Counted from the first letter of the stretch, positions 7,609-17,349 are shown. The stretch: 64,000 nucleotides of DNA from Coprococcus sp. OM04-5BH (GCF_003482105.1 NZ_QULM01000003.1:208054-272053); one strand, 5' to 3'. Numbers and translations are program-made. Notes: a model not told the origin generated them from the letters alone.

Positions 7609-9285
7609 ATGTCAAAATTAACAGGTTCTGAGATTGTAATAGAGTGTTTAAAAGAGCAGGGTGTTGATACGGTATTTGGTTATCCGGGAGGAACCATCCT
7701 TAACGTGTATGACGCACTGTACAAACATCAGGATGAGATAAATCATGTCCTTACATCCCACGAGCAGGGTGCAGCCCATGCCGCAGACGGATATGCAAGA
7801 GCAACAGGTAAGGTTGGCGTATGTATGGCCACATCGGGTCCCGGTGCCACAAACCTTGTAACAGGTATTGCTACAGCTTATATGGATTCAATTCCTATCG
7901 TAGCCATCACTGCAAATGTTGGTGTGAACATGTTAGGTAAGGACAGCTTCCAGGAGATAGACATCGCCGGTGTTGTAATGCCTATCACAAAGCACAGCTT
8001 CATTGTTAAGTCAGTTGAAGAGCTTGCTCCAACCATAAGAAGAGCATTTAAGATTGCCAAGTCAGGCAGACCGGGTCCTGTGCTTGTGGATATCACAAAG
8101 GATGTTACGGCTGCAGAGACGGATTATGAGCCGGTTGTTCCTGAGGAGATATCTCCTGTTACAGATACCATTAAGTCCGAGAGCGTTGAGAAGGTTCTTG
8201 AGATGATCAAGGTTTCAAGAAGACCATACATCCTTGTGGGTGGTGGTGTTACTCTTTCAGGTGCTTCAGAGGAGCTTGCTGAATTTGTAGAGAAGGTTGA
8301 CGCTCCTGTATGTGATACACTTATGGGCAAGGGAGCATTTAACGGCAATTCAGAGAGATATACGGGTATGCTTGGTATGCACGGTACAAAGGCTTCAAAC
8401 CTTGGTGTCAACAGAGCAGATCTTCTTATTGTTATCGGTGCGAGATTTTCTGACAGAGTTGTGGGAAATGCAGCTAAGTTTGTTCCAAATGCCAAGATCA
8501 TCCACATTGATATCGATGCAGCGGAGATAGACAAGAATATACCTACAAATGCCAGTATCATAGGCGATGCCAGAGAGATCCTGAAAATCCTTAATGCAAG
8601 ACTTGCAGCCCAGTCAAATAAGAACTGGATGGCAGAGATAGAGGCACTTAAGGAGAAATATCCTGATCCATACAACATGGATGTTCTAACAGGACCTGTT
8701 GCCATAAGAAAGATATATGAGCTTACAGAGGGCAAGGCTATAATCACTACTGACGTAGGACAGCACCAGATGTGGGCAGCTCAGAACTATGTATTCAGTG
8801 AGCCAAGAACATTACTTACCTCCGGTGGTCTGGGAACCATGGGATACGGTGTCGGTGCATGTATCGGTGCCAAGTACGGAAGACCTGACAAGGTGGTTAT
8901 AAATATTGCCGGAGACGGATGCTTCAGAATGAACATGAACGAGATTGCCACAGCGGCAAGATACAATGTTCCGATCATCCAGGTGGTACTTAACAACCAT
9001 GTGCTCGGTATGGTAAGACAGTGGCAGACGCTTTTCTATGACCACAGATACTCGAATACAGTGCTTAATGATGGCGTGGATTTCGTTAAGGTTGCGGAAG
9101 GTCTTGGTGCAATTGGCATAAAGGCAACAACCGTAGAGGAGTTTGAAGCTGCCATGAAGACTGCACTTTCAGCAGGAAGACCGGTGGTTATCGACGCCCA
9201 GATCCATGAGGATGACAAGGTATGGCCTATGGTTGCTCCGGGAGCTGCTATAGATACATGCTTTGATTCATCAGATATTGAGTAA
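7609..9285 (+). CDS. ilvB: Acetolactate synthase, large (catalytic) subunit
   Basis: ThDP-dependent condensation of pyruvate with pyruvate or 2-ketobutyrate, the first common step of valine/leucine/isoleucine synthesis. The 558-aa protein shows the ThDP-fold N-domain with the catalytic Glu in TSHEQGAAHAADGYARATG, the central FAD-binding-type domain, and a C-domain with the ThDP/Mg motif starting GDGCFRMN and ending VVLNN. AGAAAGGA lies before the ATG. It is co-directional with ilvD. No regulatory small subunit (ilvN/ilvH) is adjacent, so either the subunit is elsewhere or this is a catabolic-style enzyme. The full ilvB-like length favours the biosynthetic form. Confidence 0.95.
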   Translation: MSKLTGSEIVIECLKEQGVDTVFGYPGGTILNVYDALYKHQDEINHVLTSHEQGAAHAADGYARATGKVGVCMATSGPGATNLVTGIATAYMDSIPIVAITANVGVNMLGKDSFQEIDIAGVVMPITKHSFIVKSVEELAPTIRRAFKIAKSGRPGPVLVDITKDVTAAETDYEPVVPEEISPVTDTIKSESVEKVLEMIKVSRRPYILVGGGVTLSGASEELAEFVEKVDAPVCDTLMGKGAFNGNSERYTGMLGMHGTKASNLGVNRADLLIVIGARFSDRVVGNAAKFVPNAKIIHIDIDAAEIDKNIPTNASIIGDAREILKILNARLAAQSNKNWMAEIEALKEKYPDPYNMDVLTGPVAIRKIYELTEGKAIITTDVGQHQMWAAQNYVFSEPRTLLTSGGLGTMGYGVGACIGAKYGRPDKVVINIAGDGCFRMNMNEIATAARYNVPIIQVVLNNHVLGMVRQWQTLFYDHRYSNTVLNDGVDFVKVAEGLGAIGIKATTVEEFEAAMKTALSAGRPVVIDAQIHEDDKVWPMVAPGAAIDTCFDSSDIE

Positions 9286-9431
9286 TGAATAATCGGAATT
9301 ATATTTACATACAATTAATCAGATTTTTCTATACTATTTGTTGAAAAAAGTCAGATAAATTCATTTATAAGTTGAAAAAAATGTAAATTTATAGTAAAAC
9401 AGTAACTAAGTTTCAAAAACTGATCAGATTT

Positions 9432-9451
9432 CCGGGGGCGGGGTTCCCCGG
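9432..9451 (+). other. GC-rich hairpin upstream of serC
   Basis: CCGGGG and CCCCGG form a compact 6-bp stem in otherwise AT-rich DNA, about 20 nt before the serC ribosome site (AAGAGGAGAG). It has no T-run. It may be an mRNA 5' stability or processing element. Confidence 0.35.
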
Positions 9452-9484
9452 GGATCGTTATTCTAGGAAAAGAGGAGAGAAAAA

Positions 9485-10567
9485 ATGGCAAGAGTTTATA
9501 ATTTTTCAGCAGGTCCATCAATGTTACCTGAGGCAGTGCTTAAGGAAGCAGCAGCAGAAATGCTTGACTATCAGGGAACTGGTATGAGTGTTATGGAAAT
9601 GAGCCACAGATCAAAGGCATTTGATAATATCATCAAAGAAGCTGAGGCTGATCTTCGTGACCTTATGAACATTCCGGACAACTATAAGGTGTTGTTCTTA
9701 CAGGGCGGTGCTTCACAGCAGTTCGCAGCAGTACCAATGAACCTTATGAAGAACGGTGTGGCTGACTACATTATCACAGGTCAGTGGGCTAAGAAGGCAT
9801 ATGAGGAAGCTAAGAAGTACGGAAAGGCAAATGCAGTTGCTTCATCTGCAGACAAGACCTTCTCATACATTCCTGATTGCTCAGATCTTCCTATTGATGA
9901 GGACGCTGATTATGTATACATTTGTCATAATAATACAATATACGGTACAACATATCACAAGCTGCCTAATACAAAGGGTAAGATCCTTGTGGCAGACATG
10001 AGCTCAGATATTCTTTCACAGCCTGTAAATGTTGAGGATTACGGTATGATCTACTTCGGTGTACAGAAGAACGTAGGTCCTGCAGGTGTGGTTGTTGCCA
10101 TCATCCGCGAAGACCTTATCAGAGATGACGTAATGCCATTTACACCAACTATGTTAAAGTATAAGACTCAGGCAGACAATGATTCACTTTACAACACACC
10201 TCCATGCTACGGTATCTATATCTGTGGCAAGGTATTCAAGTGGGTTAAGTCATTAGGCGGACTTGAGGCAATGAAGGAACGTAACGAGAAGAAGGCTGCT
10301 ATACTTTATGATTTCCTTGACAGCTCAGAACTCTTTAAGGGAACTGTAGTTAAGGAAGACCGTTCACTTATGAATGTACCTTTCGTAACAGGAGACGCAG
10401 ATCTTGACGCCAAGTTCGTTAAGGAAGCAACTGCTGCAGGTTTTGTAAATCTTAAGGGACACAGAACTGTAGGTGGTATGAGAGCTTCTATCTACAATGC
10501 AATGCCTATGGAGGGTGTAGAGAAGCTGGTTGAGTTTATGAAGAAGTTTGAAGAGGAGAATAAGTAA
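9485..10567 (+). CDS. serC: Phosphoserine aminotransferase
   Basis: PLP enzyme converting 3-phosphohydroxypyruvate to phosphoserine in serine synthesis. The 360-aa class-V aminotransferase starts with the typical NFSAGPSMLP, has LQGGASQQFA, and places the PLP Lys at about 195 in FGVQKNVGPAG. GAGGAG precedes the ATG. Only one base separates its stop from the serA start, so the two serine genes are translationally coupled. Confidence 0.97.
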   Translation: MARVYNFSAGPSMLPEAVLKEAAAEMLDYQGTGMSVMEMSHRSKAFDNIIKEAEADLRDLMNIPDNYKVLFLQGGASQQFAAVPMNLMKNGVADYIITGQWAKKAYEEAKKYGKANAVASSADKTFSYIPDCSDLPIDEDADYVYICHNNTIYGTTYHKLPNTKGKILVADMSSDILSQPVNVEDYGMIYFGVQKNVGPAGVVVAIIREDLIRDDVMPFTPTMLKYKTQADNDSLYNTPPCYGIYICGKVFKWVKSLGGLEAMKERNEKKAAILYDFLDSSELFKGTVVKEDRSLMNVPFVTGDADLDAKFVKEATAAGFVNLKGHRTVGGMRASIYNAMPMEGVEKLVEFMKKFEEENK

Positions 10568-10568
10568 T

Positions 10569-11735
10569 ATGGCAGTTAAAGTAAATTGTTTAAACCCTAT
10601 CGCAGCCTGCGGTATGGAATTATTACCGGATACATATGAAATTACGGATAACTATGCTGACGCAGAAGCAGTTCTTGTAAGATCTGCTTCAATGCATGAC
10701 CTTGAGCTTTCAGATAAGCTCCTTGCGGTAGCAAGAGCAGGTGCAGGTGTCAACAATATCCCACTTGATAAGTGTGCCGAGAAGGGTATCGTTGTATTCA
10801 ATACTCCGGGTGCAAATGCAAATGGTGTTAAGGAGCTTGTTGTTGCGGCACTCCTTATGGCTTCAAGAGATCTTGTAGGCGGTTACAACTGGGTTATGGA
10901 GAACGCTGCAGATCCTGACATTGCCAAGAAGGTAGAGAAGCAGAAGAAGAACTATGCAGGAAATGAGATTTCAGGCAAGAAGCTTGGTGTTATCGGTCTC
11001 GGAGCTATCGGTGCCAAGGTTGCGAATATCGCAGTAAGGCTTGGTATGGAAGTATACGGATACGATCCATATGTTTCGGTAGACGCAGCATGGGGACTTT
11101 CAAAGTACGTTAAGCATATTACAAATGTTGAAGATATATACAAAGAGTGTGATTATATCACAGTTCATGTACCTGCCCTTGACAGCACAAAGGGAATGAT
11201 CAATGCAGGCGCATTTGCCCTTATGAAGGACGGAGTTAAGATCCTTAACTTCGCAAGAGATGTCCTTGTAAATGAGGATGACATTAAGGCTGCCATTGAG
11301 TCGGGCAAGGTAGCAAAGTACATGACAGACTTCCCAAATCCAAAGATCGCAGGCTTCAAGAATGTAGTAGCATTACCACATCTTGGTGCTTCAACAGAAG
11401 AGTCAGAAGACAACTGTGCGATCATGGCATGCAAGGAGATCAAGGATTTCATAGACAATGGTAATATCAAGAACTCAGTAAATTATCCGAATGTAAATAT
11501 GGGTGTATGTACAGATGTTGCCCGTATCACCATATGCCATAAGAACATTCCTAACATGCTCACCCAGTTCACAAGTGTGTTCTCAAAGAAGGGTGGAAAT
11601 GTATCAGGAATGATCAGCCAGGCAAGAGGCGATTATGCATATTCAATCCTTGATTCCGACGCAGCACCGACAGCAGAGGATGTTGCAGCACTCGAGGCTA
11701 TTGACGGTGTTGTTAAGGTTCGTGTAATAAAGTAA
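10569..11735 (+). CDS. serA: D-3-phosphoglycerate dehydrogenase
   Basis: First step of serine synthesis: NAD-dependent oxidation of 3-phosphoglycerate. The 388-aa protein has the 2-hydroxyacid dehydrogenase fold with the Rossmann motif GLGAIGAKVANIAVRLGMEV at about residue 145, and a C-terminal ACT-like domain (from about 318, NMLTQFTSVFSKKGGNVSGM). The start is at 10569, one base after the serC stop. An upstream in-frame start at 10548 would overlap serC and lacks support. This is the short SerA form without the extra intervening domain. Confidence 0.95.
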   Translation: MAVKVNCLNPIAACGMELLPDTYEITDNYADAEAVLVRSASMHDLELSDKLLAVARAGAGVNNIPLDKCAEKGIVVFNTPGANANGVKELVVAALLMASRDLVGGYNWVMENAADPDIAKKVEKQKKNYAGNEISGKKLGVIGLGAIGAKVANIAVRLGMEVYGYDPYVSVDAAWGLSKYVKHITNVEDIYKECDYITVHVPALDSTKGMINAGAFALMKDGVKILNFARDVLVNEDDIKAAIESGKVAKYMTDFPNPKIAGFKNVVALPHLGASTEESEDNCAIMACKEIKDFIDNGNIKNSVNYPNVNMGVCTDVARITICHKNIPNMLTQFTSVFSKKGGNVSGMISQARGDYAYSILDSDAAPTAEDVAALEAIDGVVKVRVIK

Positions 11736-11778
11736 AAAACAATAAAATATTCTGCACGGAATGATTTTTGCGCGGGAT

Positions 11779-11847
11779 TTTTATGAAAACATGGTATGTA
11801 ACGTCAGCCATTTGTCATAAGTATATTTTAGAGGGGTTGATGTTAAA
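11779..11847 (+). repeat. Diverged relative of the 80-bp leader repeat, copy D (before asd)
   Basis: The blocks TATGAAAAC, CATG/TATGTA, CGTCAGCC and GGGGTTGATGTT follow the same order as in the 5803 and 17404 copies, and again end at a ribosome site, here that of asd. The left hairpin arm and the CGCC/GGCG hairpin are degraded, so the assignment rests on block order. Confidence 0.5.
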
Positions 11848-11864
11848 TAAAAGGAGATAAAATA

Positions 11865-12956
11865 ATGAGCAATAAGTTAAGAGTAGGTATTCTTGGTGCT
11901 ACAGGTATGGTAGGACAGAGATTCATTTCATTACTTGAGAACCACCCTTGGTTTGAGGTTGTAACAGTTGCTGCCAGCCCAAGAAGTGCAGGCAAGACAT
12001 ATGCAGAGGCTGTTGGCGACAGATGGAAGATGGATACTCCGATGCCTGAGGCAGTTAAGAACCTTGTAGTATATAATGTAAACGAAGTTGAGAAGGTTGC
12101 TTCAACTGTAGATTTCGTATTTTCAGCAGTTGATATGACAAAGGATGAGATAAAGGCTATTGAGGAGGCATATGCCAAGACAGAGACACCTGTAGTTTCA
12201 AACAACTCAGCTCACAGATGGACACCTGATGTACCTATGATGGTACCTGAGATCAATGCAGATCATGCAGAGGTTATTGAGTTCCAGAAGAAGAGACTTG
12301 GAACCAAGAGAGGTTTCGTTGCAGTAAAGCCTAACTGTTCTATCCAGAGCTATGCTCCTGTTCTTACAGCATGGATGGAGTTTGAACCATACGAGGTTAT
12401 CGTAAGCACATATCAGGCAATTTCTGGTGCAGGTAAGACCTTTAAGGACTGGCCGGAGATGCTTGGAAATATAATCCCATACATTGGTGGTGAGGAAGAA
12501 AAGTCCGAGAAGGAGCCACTTCGTATCTGGGGTAAGGTTGACAAGGAAAACGGAGTTATCGTACCTGCAGAAGGAATAACAATCACAAGCCAGTGTATCA
12601 GAGTTCCTGTATTAAATGGTCACACAGCTACAGTATTTGTCAAGTTTAAGAAGAACCCAACAAAGGAACAGCTTATCGAGGCTATGACAAGCTTTAAGGG
12701 AGCACCTCAGGAGCTTAACCTTCCAAGTGCACCAAAGCAGTTCATCCAGTACCTTGAGGAGGACAATCGTCCGCAGGTAAGCCTTGATGTAAATTACGAG
12801 AACGGAATGGGAATAAGCGTAGGACGTCTCAGAGAGGACTCCGTATACGACTGGAAGTTCGTAGGACTTTCCCACAACACCGTAAGAGGTGCTGCCGGCG
12901 GAGCAGTTCTCTGTGCAGAGCTTCTTAAGGCAAAGGGCTATATCTCAGCAAAGTAA
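11865..12956 (+). CDS. asd: Aspartate-semialdehyde dehydrogenase
   Basis: NADPH-dependent reduction of aspartyl phosphate, shared by lysine, threonine and methionine synthesis. The 363-aa protein has the N-terminal NADP loop [13 protein letters not shown], the catalytic Cys at about 158 in KPNCSIQSY, and [13 protein letters not shown]. This resembles the archaeal/fungal-type branch more than the E. coli type. AAAGGAG precedes the ATG, and a strong terminator follows at 13025. The partner aspartokinase is at 23886, in a different transcription unit. Confidence 0.96.
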   Translation: MSNKLRVGILGATGMVGQRFISLLENHPWFEVVTVAASPRSAGKTYAEAVGDRWKMDTPMPEAVKNLVVYNVNEVEKVASTVDFVFSAVDMTKDEIKAIEEAYAKTETPVVSNNSAHRWTPDVPMMVPEINADHAEVIEFQKKRLGTKRGFVAVKPNCSIQSYAPVLTAWMEFEPYEVIVSTYQAISGAGKTFKDWPEMLGNIIPYIGGEEEKSEKEPLRIWGKVDKENGVIVPAEGITITSQCIRVPVLNGHTATVFVKFKKNPTKEQLIEAMTSFKGAPQELNLPSAPKQFIQYLEEDNRPQVSLDVNYENGMGISVGRLREDSVYDWKFVGLSHNTVRGAAGGAVLCAELLKAKGYISAK

Positions 12957-13024
12957 GCTGGAGATAATAGAGGCTTGAACAGCATATATATTTTTGTTCA
13001 TCAGTAGTATCTGGTGGATAACGA

Positions 13025-13074
13025 AAAAACACCATGAGAGAATTGTAGATATACTTTTCGATCATGGTGTTTTT
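13025..13074 (+). terminator. Rho-independent terminator after asd
   Basis: AAAAACACCATGA and TCATGGTGTTTTT form a 13-bp stem with a 24-nt loop and end in a T-run. The A-rich 5' arm would allow it to work in both directions. Confidence 0.85.
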
Positions 13075-13155
13075 GTGTGTCGCAAATATAATGATAATAC
13101 ATAACCCGTATCCGCCGTATCGATATATGATATAAATGACAGGAACATTGTGAAA

Positions 13156-13262
13156 GATTTCGTGATGAGGTTTGCACTAGCTGTCAACTCAAAGCACATG
13201 GTTGAGCCGAAGGCGAGTTTGTGCGACAGTTGACATATAAGCGTGCGAACCGAGTAGAAATC
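13156..13262 (-). repeat. Nested palindromic element, copy II (inverted)
   Basis: GATTTC (13156-13161) pairs with GAAATC (13257-13262), GGTTTGCAC with GTGCGAACC, and TGTCAAC with GTTGACA. Read on the minus strand, the blocks TACTCGGTTCG, GCTTAT, GTCGCACAAACTCG, CTCAACCATG and CAAACCTCATCACGAAA follow the same order as in the element at 5346-5564. It is therefore a shorter copy in the opposite orientation. Confidence 0.7.
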
Positions 13263-13299
13263 TGAACAGTTCCTGCATTATATCATATTAAGATACGGT

Positions 13300-13343
13300 G
13301 TATGAATGGAGTATGAATGGAGTATGAATGGAGTATGAATGGA
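13300..13343. repeat. 11-bp tandem repeat, four units
   Basis: GTATGAATGGA is repeated four times perfectly, then breaks into GTATATTT. It lies about 120 bp before the next gene. It looks like a simple slippage-prone tract, and no binding-site role can be assigned. Confidence 0.85.
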
Positions 13344-13466
13344 GTATATTTGTCGTACATATGGTGCACAGAAATATGCACAAAAAAATCATCAAGTCCC
13401 TTGTAACCATATTGCAGTTGTGATAAAATTAGACCAAATGTGAAAGAAAAAGCGGAGGAAACATAC

Positions 13467-14033
13467 ATGAAGAAATTAATATTAGTTACATCACCACCTG
13501 CATGTGGCAAGACTTTTATATCAAAACAGGTTGCAAAGGCACTGCATAACTGCGTATATCTCGATAAGGATACACTTATCGTGCTTTCAAAGCAGATATT
13601 CGTTGTAGGAGGTGCAGAGTACAACCGTTCATCAGATTTCTTCCAGAAGAATATAAGAGACTACGAGTATTACTGTATTCTCGACCTTGCATTTGAAGCA
13701 CTGGATTACAACGATACAGTACTTATCAATGCACCATTTACAGAAGAGATAAGAGATGATGAGTACCTTGCGAATCTCCGCGCAAAGCTTGCTGAGAAGG
13801 ACGCAGAATTGTTTGTTATCTGGGTTAATACAAGAAAAGATGTATGTCATGAGCGTATGATCAAGAGAGCATCAGACAGAGATACATGGAAGCTGGAGCA
13901 CTGGGATGAGTACATCAACAGCCAGAACTTTAACCCACCAACTAATATCAAGGATCTCTTTATATTTGAGAATTCATCAGAAGAGGAATACAAGGAATCT
14001 ATCGAGAGAGTAGTAAAGGCTGTAAGAGGCTAA
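13467..14033 (+). CDS. P-loop ATPase/kinase-like protein (AAA_33 / zeta-toxin-like)
   Basis: A small 188-aa protein opening with a Walker A loop, TSPPACGKTF (residues about 7-16). It is followed by a DKDTL acidic site at about 32 and a lid-like region with INAPF and WVNTRKDVCHERMIKR. This layout fits small nucleoside/polynucleotide or zeta-toxin-type kinases; the substrate is unknown. I start at 13467 because GCGGAGGAA is 8 nt upstream. No antitoxin-like gene is adjacent, so a plain metabolic kinase is more likely than a toxin. It lies alone between the asd terminator and the DUF1015 gene. Confidence 0.75.
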   Translation: MKKLILVTSPPACGKTFISKQVAKALHNCVYLDKDTLIVLSKQIFVVGGAEYNRSSDFFQKNIRDYEYYCILDLAFEALDYNDTVLINAPFTEEIRDDEYLANLRAKLAEKDAELFVIWVNTRKDVCHERMIKRASDRDTWKLEHWDEYINSQNFNPPTNIKDLFIFENSSEEEYKESIERVVKAVRG

Positions 14034-14135
14034 TAACGATATATGAAATGTAACAAAAATGAGTGGTTGGACGTAATAAGCTGATCACTCGTTTCTGTTT
14101 TTATGGATGATAATATTTGCAGAAAGGAACCGGAT

Positions 14136-15371
14136 ATGGCGATAATCAGAAGCTTTGGTGCATACAGACCAAGAACAGATATTGTAGACAGGGTGGCAGC
14201 ACTTCCTTATGACGTGTATAACAGAGAGGAAGCATACGAAGAGGTTAAGCGTGAACCTATGTCATTCCTTAAGGTTGACAGGGCAGAGACCTCATTTGGC
14301 CCTGAGGTGGACACATATGCAGACTGCGTATATGATAAGGCAAGAGAGCTCCTTGATGGAATGATAGACGAGGGCGTATATGTGCATGACGACAAGGATG
14401 TATATTATGTTTATGAGCTTATAATGGATGGAAGACATCAGACAGGTCTTGTTGCCTGTGCGTCAATAGATGATTATGTAAGCGGAGTTATCAAGAAGCA
14501 TGAGAATACCCGTGAGGACAAAGAGATAGACAGGATAAAGCATGTTATGACCTGCTCTGCCCACACCGGTCCTATATTTCTTGCATACCGTTCTATAGAT
14601 AAGGTTAATAAGATAATAAACAGAGTCAAGACCGGAGAGAAGCTCTATGGTTTTACAACACCTGACAGTATAACCCACAATGTGTGGATCATAGATCAGG
14701 ATAAGGACATAGAAGATATTAGGGAAGCATTTGCAGGGGTAAATGAGATATACATAGCAGACGGACATCATCGTTCAGCTTCTGCAGTGAAGGCTGGACT
14801 TAAGCTCCGTGAGGAAAATCCGGGGTATACAGGTGATGAGGAATTCAACTATTTTCTGTCAGTTCTGTTTCCTCATGACGAGCTGATGATACTTCCCTAT
14901 AACAGAGTTGTAAGGGATTTGAACGGCTATTCAGAGGATGAATTTATGAACGCCGTTAAAGAGAAGTTCACAATAGATAAGGTGGAGGAGCCGTTTGCAC
15001 CGGAGAACAAATGTGAGTTTGGAATGTACATGGATCATAAGTGGTACAGGCTTGGCTTTAAGAAGGAATTCATGGTGGATGACGTGGTTGAGAGACTTGA
15101 CGTGTCCGTGTTGCAGAATAATCTTCTGGCACCGATCCTTGGAATAGGTGATCCGAGAACTGACAAGAGGATCACATTTGTAGGTGGCATAAGAGGTCTT
15201 TCCGAGCTTTCAAAGATGGTTGACAGTGATATGTACAAGGTGGCATTTTCGATGTATCCAACATCCATCACAGAGCTGTTTGACATAGCTGACGCAGGCA
15301 GGCTCATGCCTCCAAAGTCCACATGGTTCGAGCCGAAGCTTCGAAGCGGAATTTTTATCCACAGGTTTTAG
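14136..15371 (+). CDS. DUF1015 family protein with a ParB/SerK-like DGHHR motif
   Basis: A conserved 411-aa cytosolic protein opening AIIRSFGAYRPRTDIVDRVAALPYDVY, which is typical of DUF1015. The motif ADGHHRSASA (about residues 208-217) resembles the catalytic GHHR of the ParB/Srx fold used by archaeal free-serine kinase SerK. It lies about 2.4 kb downstream of serC-serA in the same direction, and DUF1015 genes often neighbour serine genes in Clostridia. A role in serine/phosphoserine metabolism is therefore a reasonable inference but not shown. The start at 14136 has AAAGGA before it; an in-frame ATG at 14103 lacks a ribosome site. Confidence 0.8.
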   Translation: MAIIRSFGAYRPRTDIVDRVAALPYDVYNREEAYEEVKREPMSFLKVDRAETSFGPEVDTYADCVYDKARELLDGMIDEGVYVHDDKDVYYVYELIMDGRHQTGLVACASIDDYVSGVIKKHENTREDKEIDRIKHVMTCSAHTGPIFLAYRSIDKVNKIINRVKTGEKLYGFTTPDSITHNVWIIDQDKDIEDIREAFAGVNEIYIADGHHRSASAVKAGLKLREENPGYTGDEEFNYFLSVLFPHDELMILPYNRVVRDLNGYSEDEFMNAVKEKFTIDKVEEPFAPENKCEFGMYMDHKWYRLGFKKEFMVDDVVERLDVSVLQNNLLAPILGIGDPRTDKRITFVGGIRGLSELSKMVDSDMYKVAFSMYPTSITELFDIADAGRLMPPKSTWFEPKLRSGIFIHRF

Positions 15372-15459
15372 TACAGGATACTTGGGGAGAAGGCTTTCAT
15401 CGGCTCCTTCGGGGATCGGTATATTGGAAGTTTAAATAAACGAAAGGGATTAAAGATAA

Positions 15460-17349
15460 ATGAGTAACAACAATCAGATTTTTGCGATAAACAGGGATGA
15501 GGTTATGGCTATCGTAGAGGCCAGACATGATAATCCACATCATATCCTGGGCATGCACCAGTGCCTTAAGGATCTGTATGTGAATGTATTTGCCCCTGAT
15601 GTTGCACAGGTTTTCGTAGTAGATATTGCAAATGGGGATGAGTATGAAACAGAGGAGATCGTCTCCGGTTTCTATACTGTTAAGATATCAGGCAGGAAGC
15701 CGTTTGATTATGAGATAAAGACAGTGTGCACAACCTTTGATGAAGCCGGTGATCTGGTGGAGCGTGCAAGGGTATTTAAGGATCCGTATGCATTTCCGTA
15801 TTCTGTTGATCCTGCAAAGGTTGTGGACATAATATCCGGAAGAACATCATTTGCAGATGGGTTCAAGGTAAAGGATATATTTGGTGTGAGATATATCACC
15901 TTAAATGGTGTAAGCGGAACCTCATTCTGTATGGAGGTAAAGGGAGCAAGACGTGTAAGCGTTGTGGGTGACTTCAATAACTGGGACGCTTCCGTTCATC
16001 AGTTAAGAAAGATTGATTATACCGACATATTTGAGCTGTTCATACCTGAGGTTATAAAGGACAGTAAATATAAGTTCAGCGTGCTCTTCTATGACGGCAG
16101 AGAAGAGCTGTGGGCAGATCCTTATGCCATTTGCTATGAGAAGGCACCGGGAAATGCTTCAATGCTTACAGAATTCTCATATGAGTATCATGATGATGAG
16201 TTTGTAAAGGCAAGGAAGAAGAATAAGGAGAGCCTTAATATATATGAGATACACATGTCCACATTTATGAGAAATGAGGACGGCAGTGTGCCGGGATATG
16301 CGGAATTTGCTGGGCTGGCATGTGATCATGTGGCAGATATGGGCTATAACTATGTTGAGCTTATGCCTGTTATGGAATACAGAGAGGGAGACACCTGGGG
16401 TTATGATACCACAGGCATGTTTGCTCCAAGCTCAAGATTTGGAACCCCTGTTGATTTCATGAGGATGATAGATGTATTCCATAAAAAGAATATCGGTGTG
16501 ATCCTTGATATGGTGCCGGTTTCAGATATAGACTGCATATGCTACTGGCTTGAGACATACCATCTTGATGGAGTGAGACTTAACGACAAAAATCTGGCTG
16601 CAAAGCTTAAGGAAAGCCTTAAGAACAGCGACAGCTATGTGATAATTGACAGCCTTGAGAGTGAGCTTGTGGACAGGGTTGTATCCTACATGGCAGTGCC
16701 TCCGGTTCACAGAGGAAGCTTCACAGAATGTATAGGTGACTGTACTTGCAACATGAAGGAAGATACGGGAATAATCGCTCTTTCCCATGATGATGTGGCA
16801 TTTGACAAGGGAAGCTTCATAGATAAGCTGCCGGGAGGCTACGAGGACAAGTACGCAGATCTTCGTGTACTCTACGGACTTGCCATGACTCTTAAGGGAC
16901 ATAAGCTGTTCTTTATGGGGCAGGAGCTTGGAGCCTTCGGCGGATTTGACGGAGTCAATCCTGTTGACTGGTCTGTTCTTGAATTCGATGCGAATACTTA
17001 CATACAGAAGTATGTTAGGGAGTTAAATAAGCTCTATGCTTCAGAGTCTGCACTTAAGGCGGACAGCGATATAGTATTTGCAGATAAAGATGAAGGCAGG
17101 ACCGCTGTATTTGCAAGAACATGCGGAGCAGATAGGCTTTATGTTGCATGTAATTTCGACACAAAGGATGTGAAGAACTTTGGCTTGAGGGTTGATAAAG
17201 CAGGAAGCTATAAGGAGATTTTCTCATCAGATAATGTTAAATTCGGTGGAGAAGGAAATAATAATAAGGGTACTAAAAAGGCTGCAGACGGTGTGGTTAC
17301 GGTGACACTGCCGGCATTGTCGATCAGTGTGTTCAAGGCTGTTAAGTAA
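15460..17349 (+). CDS. GlgB-like GH13 protein, probably catalytically inactive
   Basis: The 629-aa protein is built like a 1,4-alpha-glucan branching enzyme. It has an N-terminal beta-sandwich (NPHHILGMH), a CBM48 module (VVGDFNNWDA, about residues 165-180), a GH13 barrel (IYEIHMSTF, YNYVELMPV, GDTWGYDTTGMFAPSSRFG) and a C-terminal beta domain. The normal nucleophile region GLRVDAV reads GVRLNDK at 371-377, putting Asn375 where the catalytic Asp belongs. About 40-50 residues usually found between VILDMVP and the YWLE helix are missing. The later His-Asp pair survives in LSHDD (442-445), but the acid/base region reads IIDSLE. A glycogen-binding or regulatory pseudoenzyme is likely. The start follows GAAAGGG. 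Confidence 0.75.
   Translation: MSNNNQIFAINRDEVMAIVEARHDNPHHILGMHQCLKDLYVNVFAPDVAQVFVVDIANGDEYETEEIVSGFYTVKISGRKPFDYEIKTVCTTFDEAGDLVERARVFKDPYAFPYSVDPAKVVDIISGRTSFADGFKVKDIFGVRYITLNGVSGTSFCMEVKGARRVSVVGDFNNWDASVHQLRKIDYTDIFELFIPEVIKDSKYKFSVLFYDGREELWADPYAICYEKAPGNASMLTEFSYEYHDDEFVKARKKNKESLNIYEIHMSTFMRNEDGSVPGYAEFAGLACDHVADMGYNYVELMPVMEYREGDTWGYDTTGMFAPSSRFGTPVDFMRMIDVFHKKNIGVILDMVPVSDIDCICYWLETYHLDGVRLNDKNLAAKLKESLKNSDSYVIIDSLESELVDRVVSYMAVPPVHRGSFTECIGDCTCNMKEDTGIIALSHDDVAFDKGSFIDKLPGGYEDKYADLRVLYGLAMTLKGHKLFFMGQELGAFGGFDGVNPVDWSVLEFDANTYIQKYVRELNKLYASESALKADSDIVFADKDEGRTAVFARTCGADRLYVACNFDTKDVKNFGLRVDKAGSYKEIFSSDNVKFGGEGNNNKGTKKAADGVVTVTLPALSISVFKAVK

Noticed and set aside
13467-14033. Zeta-toxin of a toxin-antitoxin pair
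   Set aside because: The P-loop fits the wider kinase group, but no small antitoxin gene is next to it and the neighbours are metabolic.
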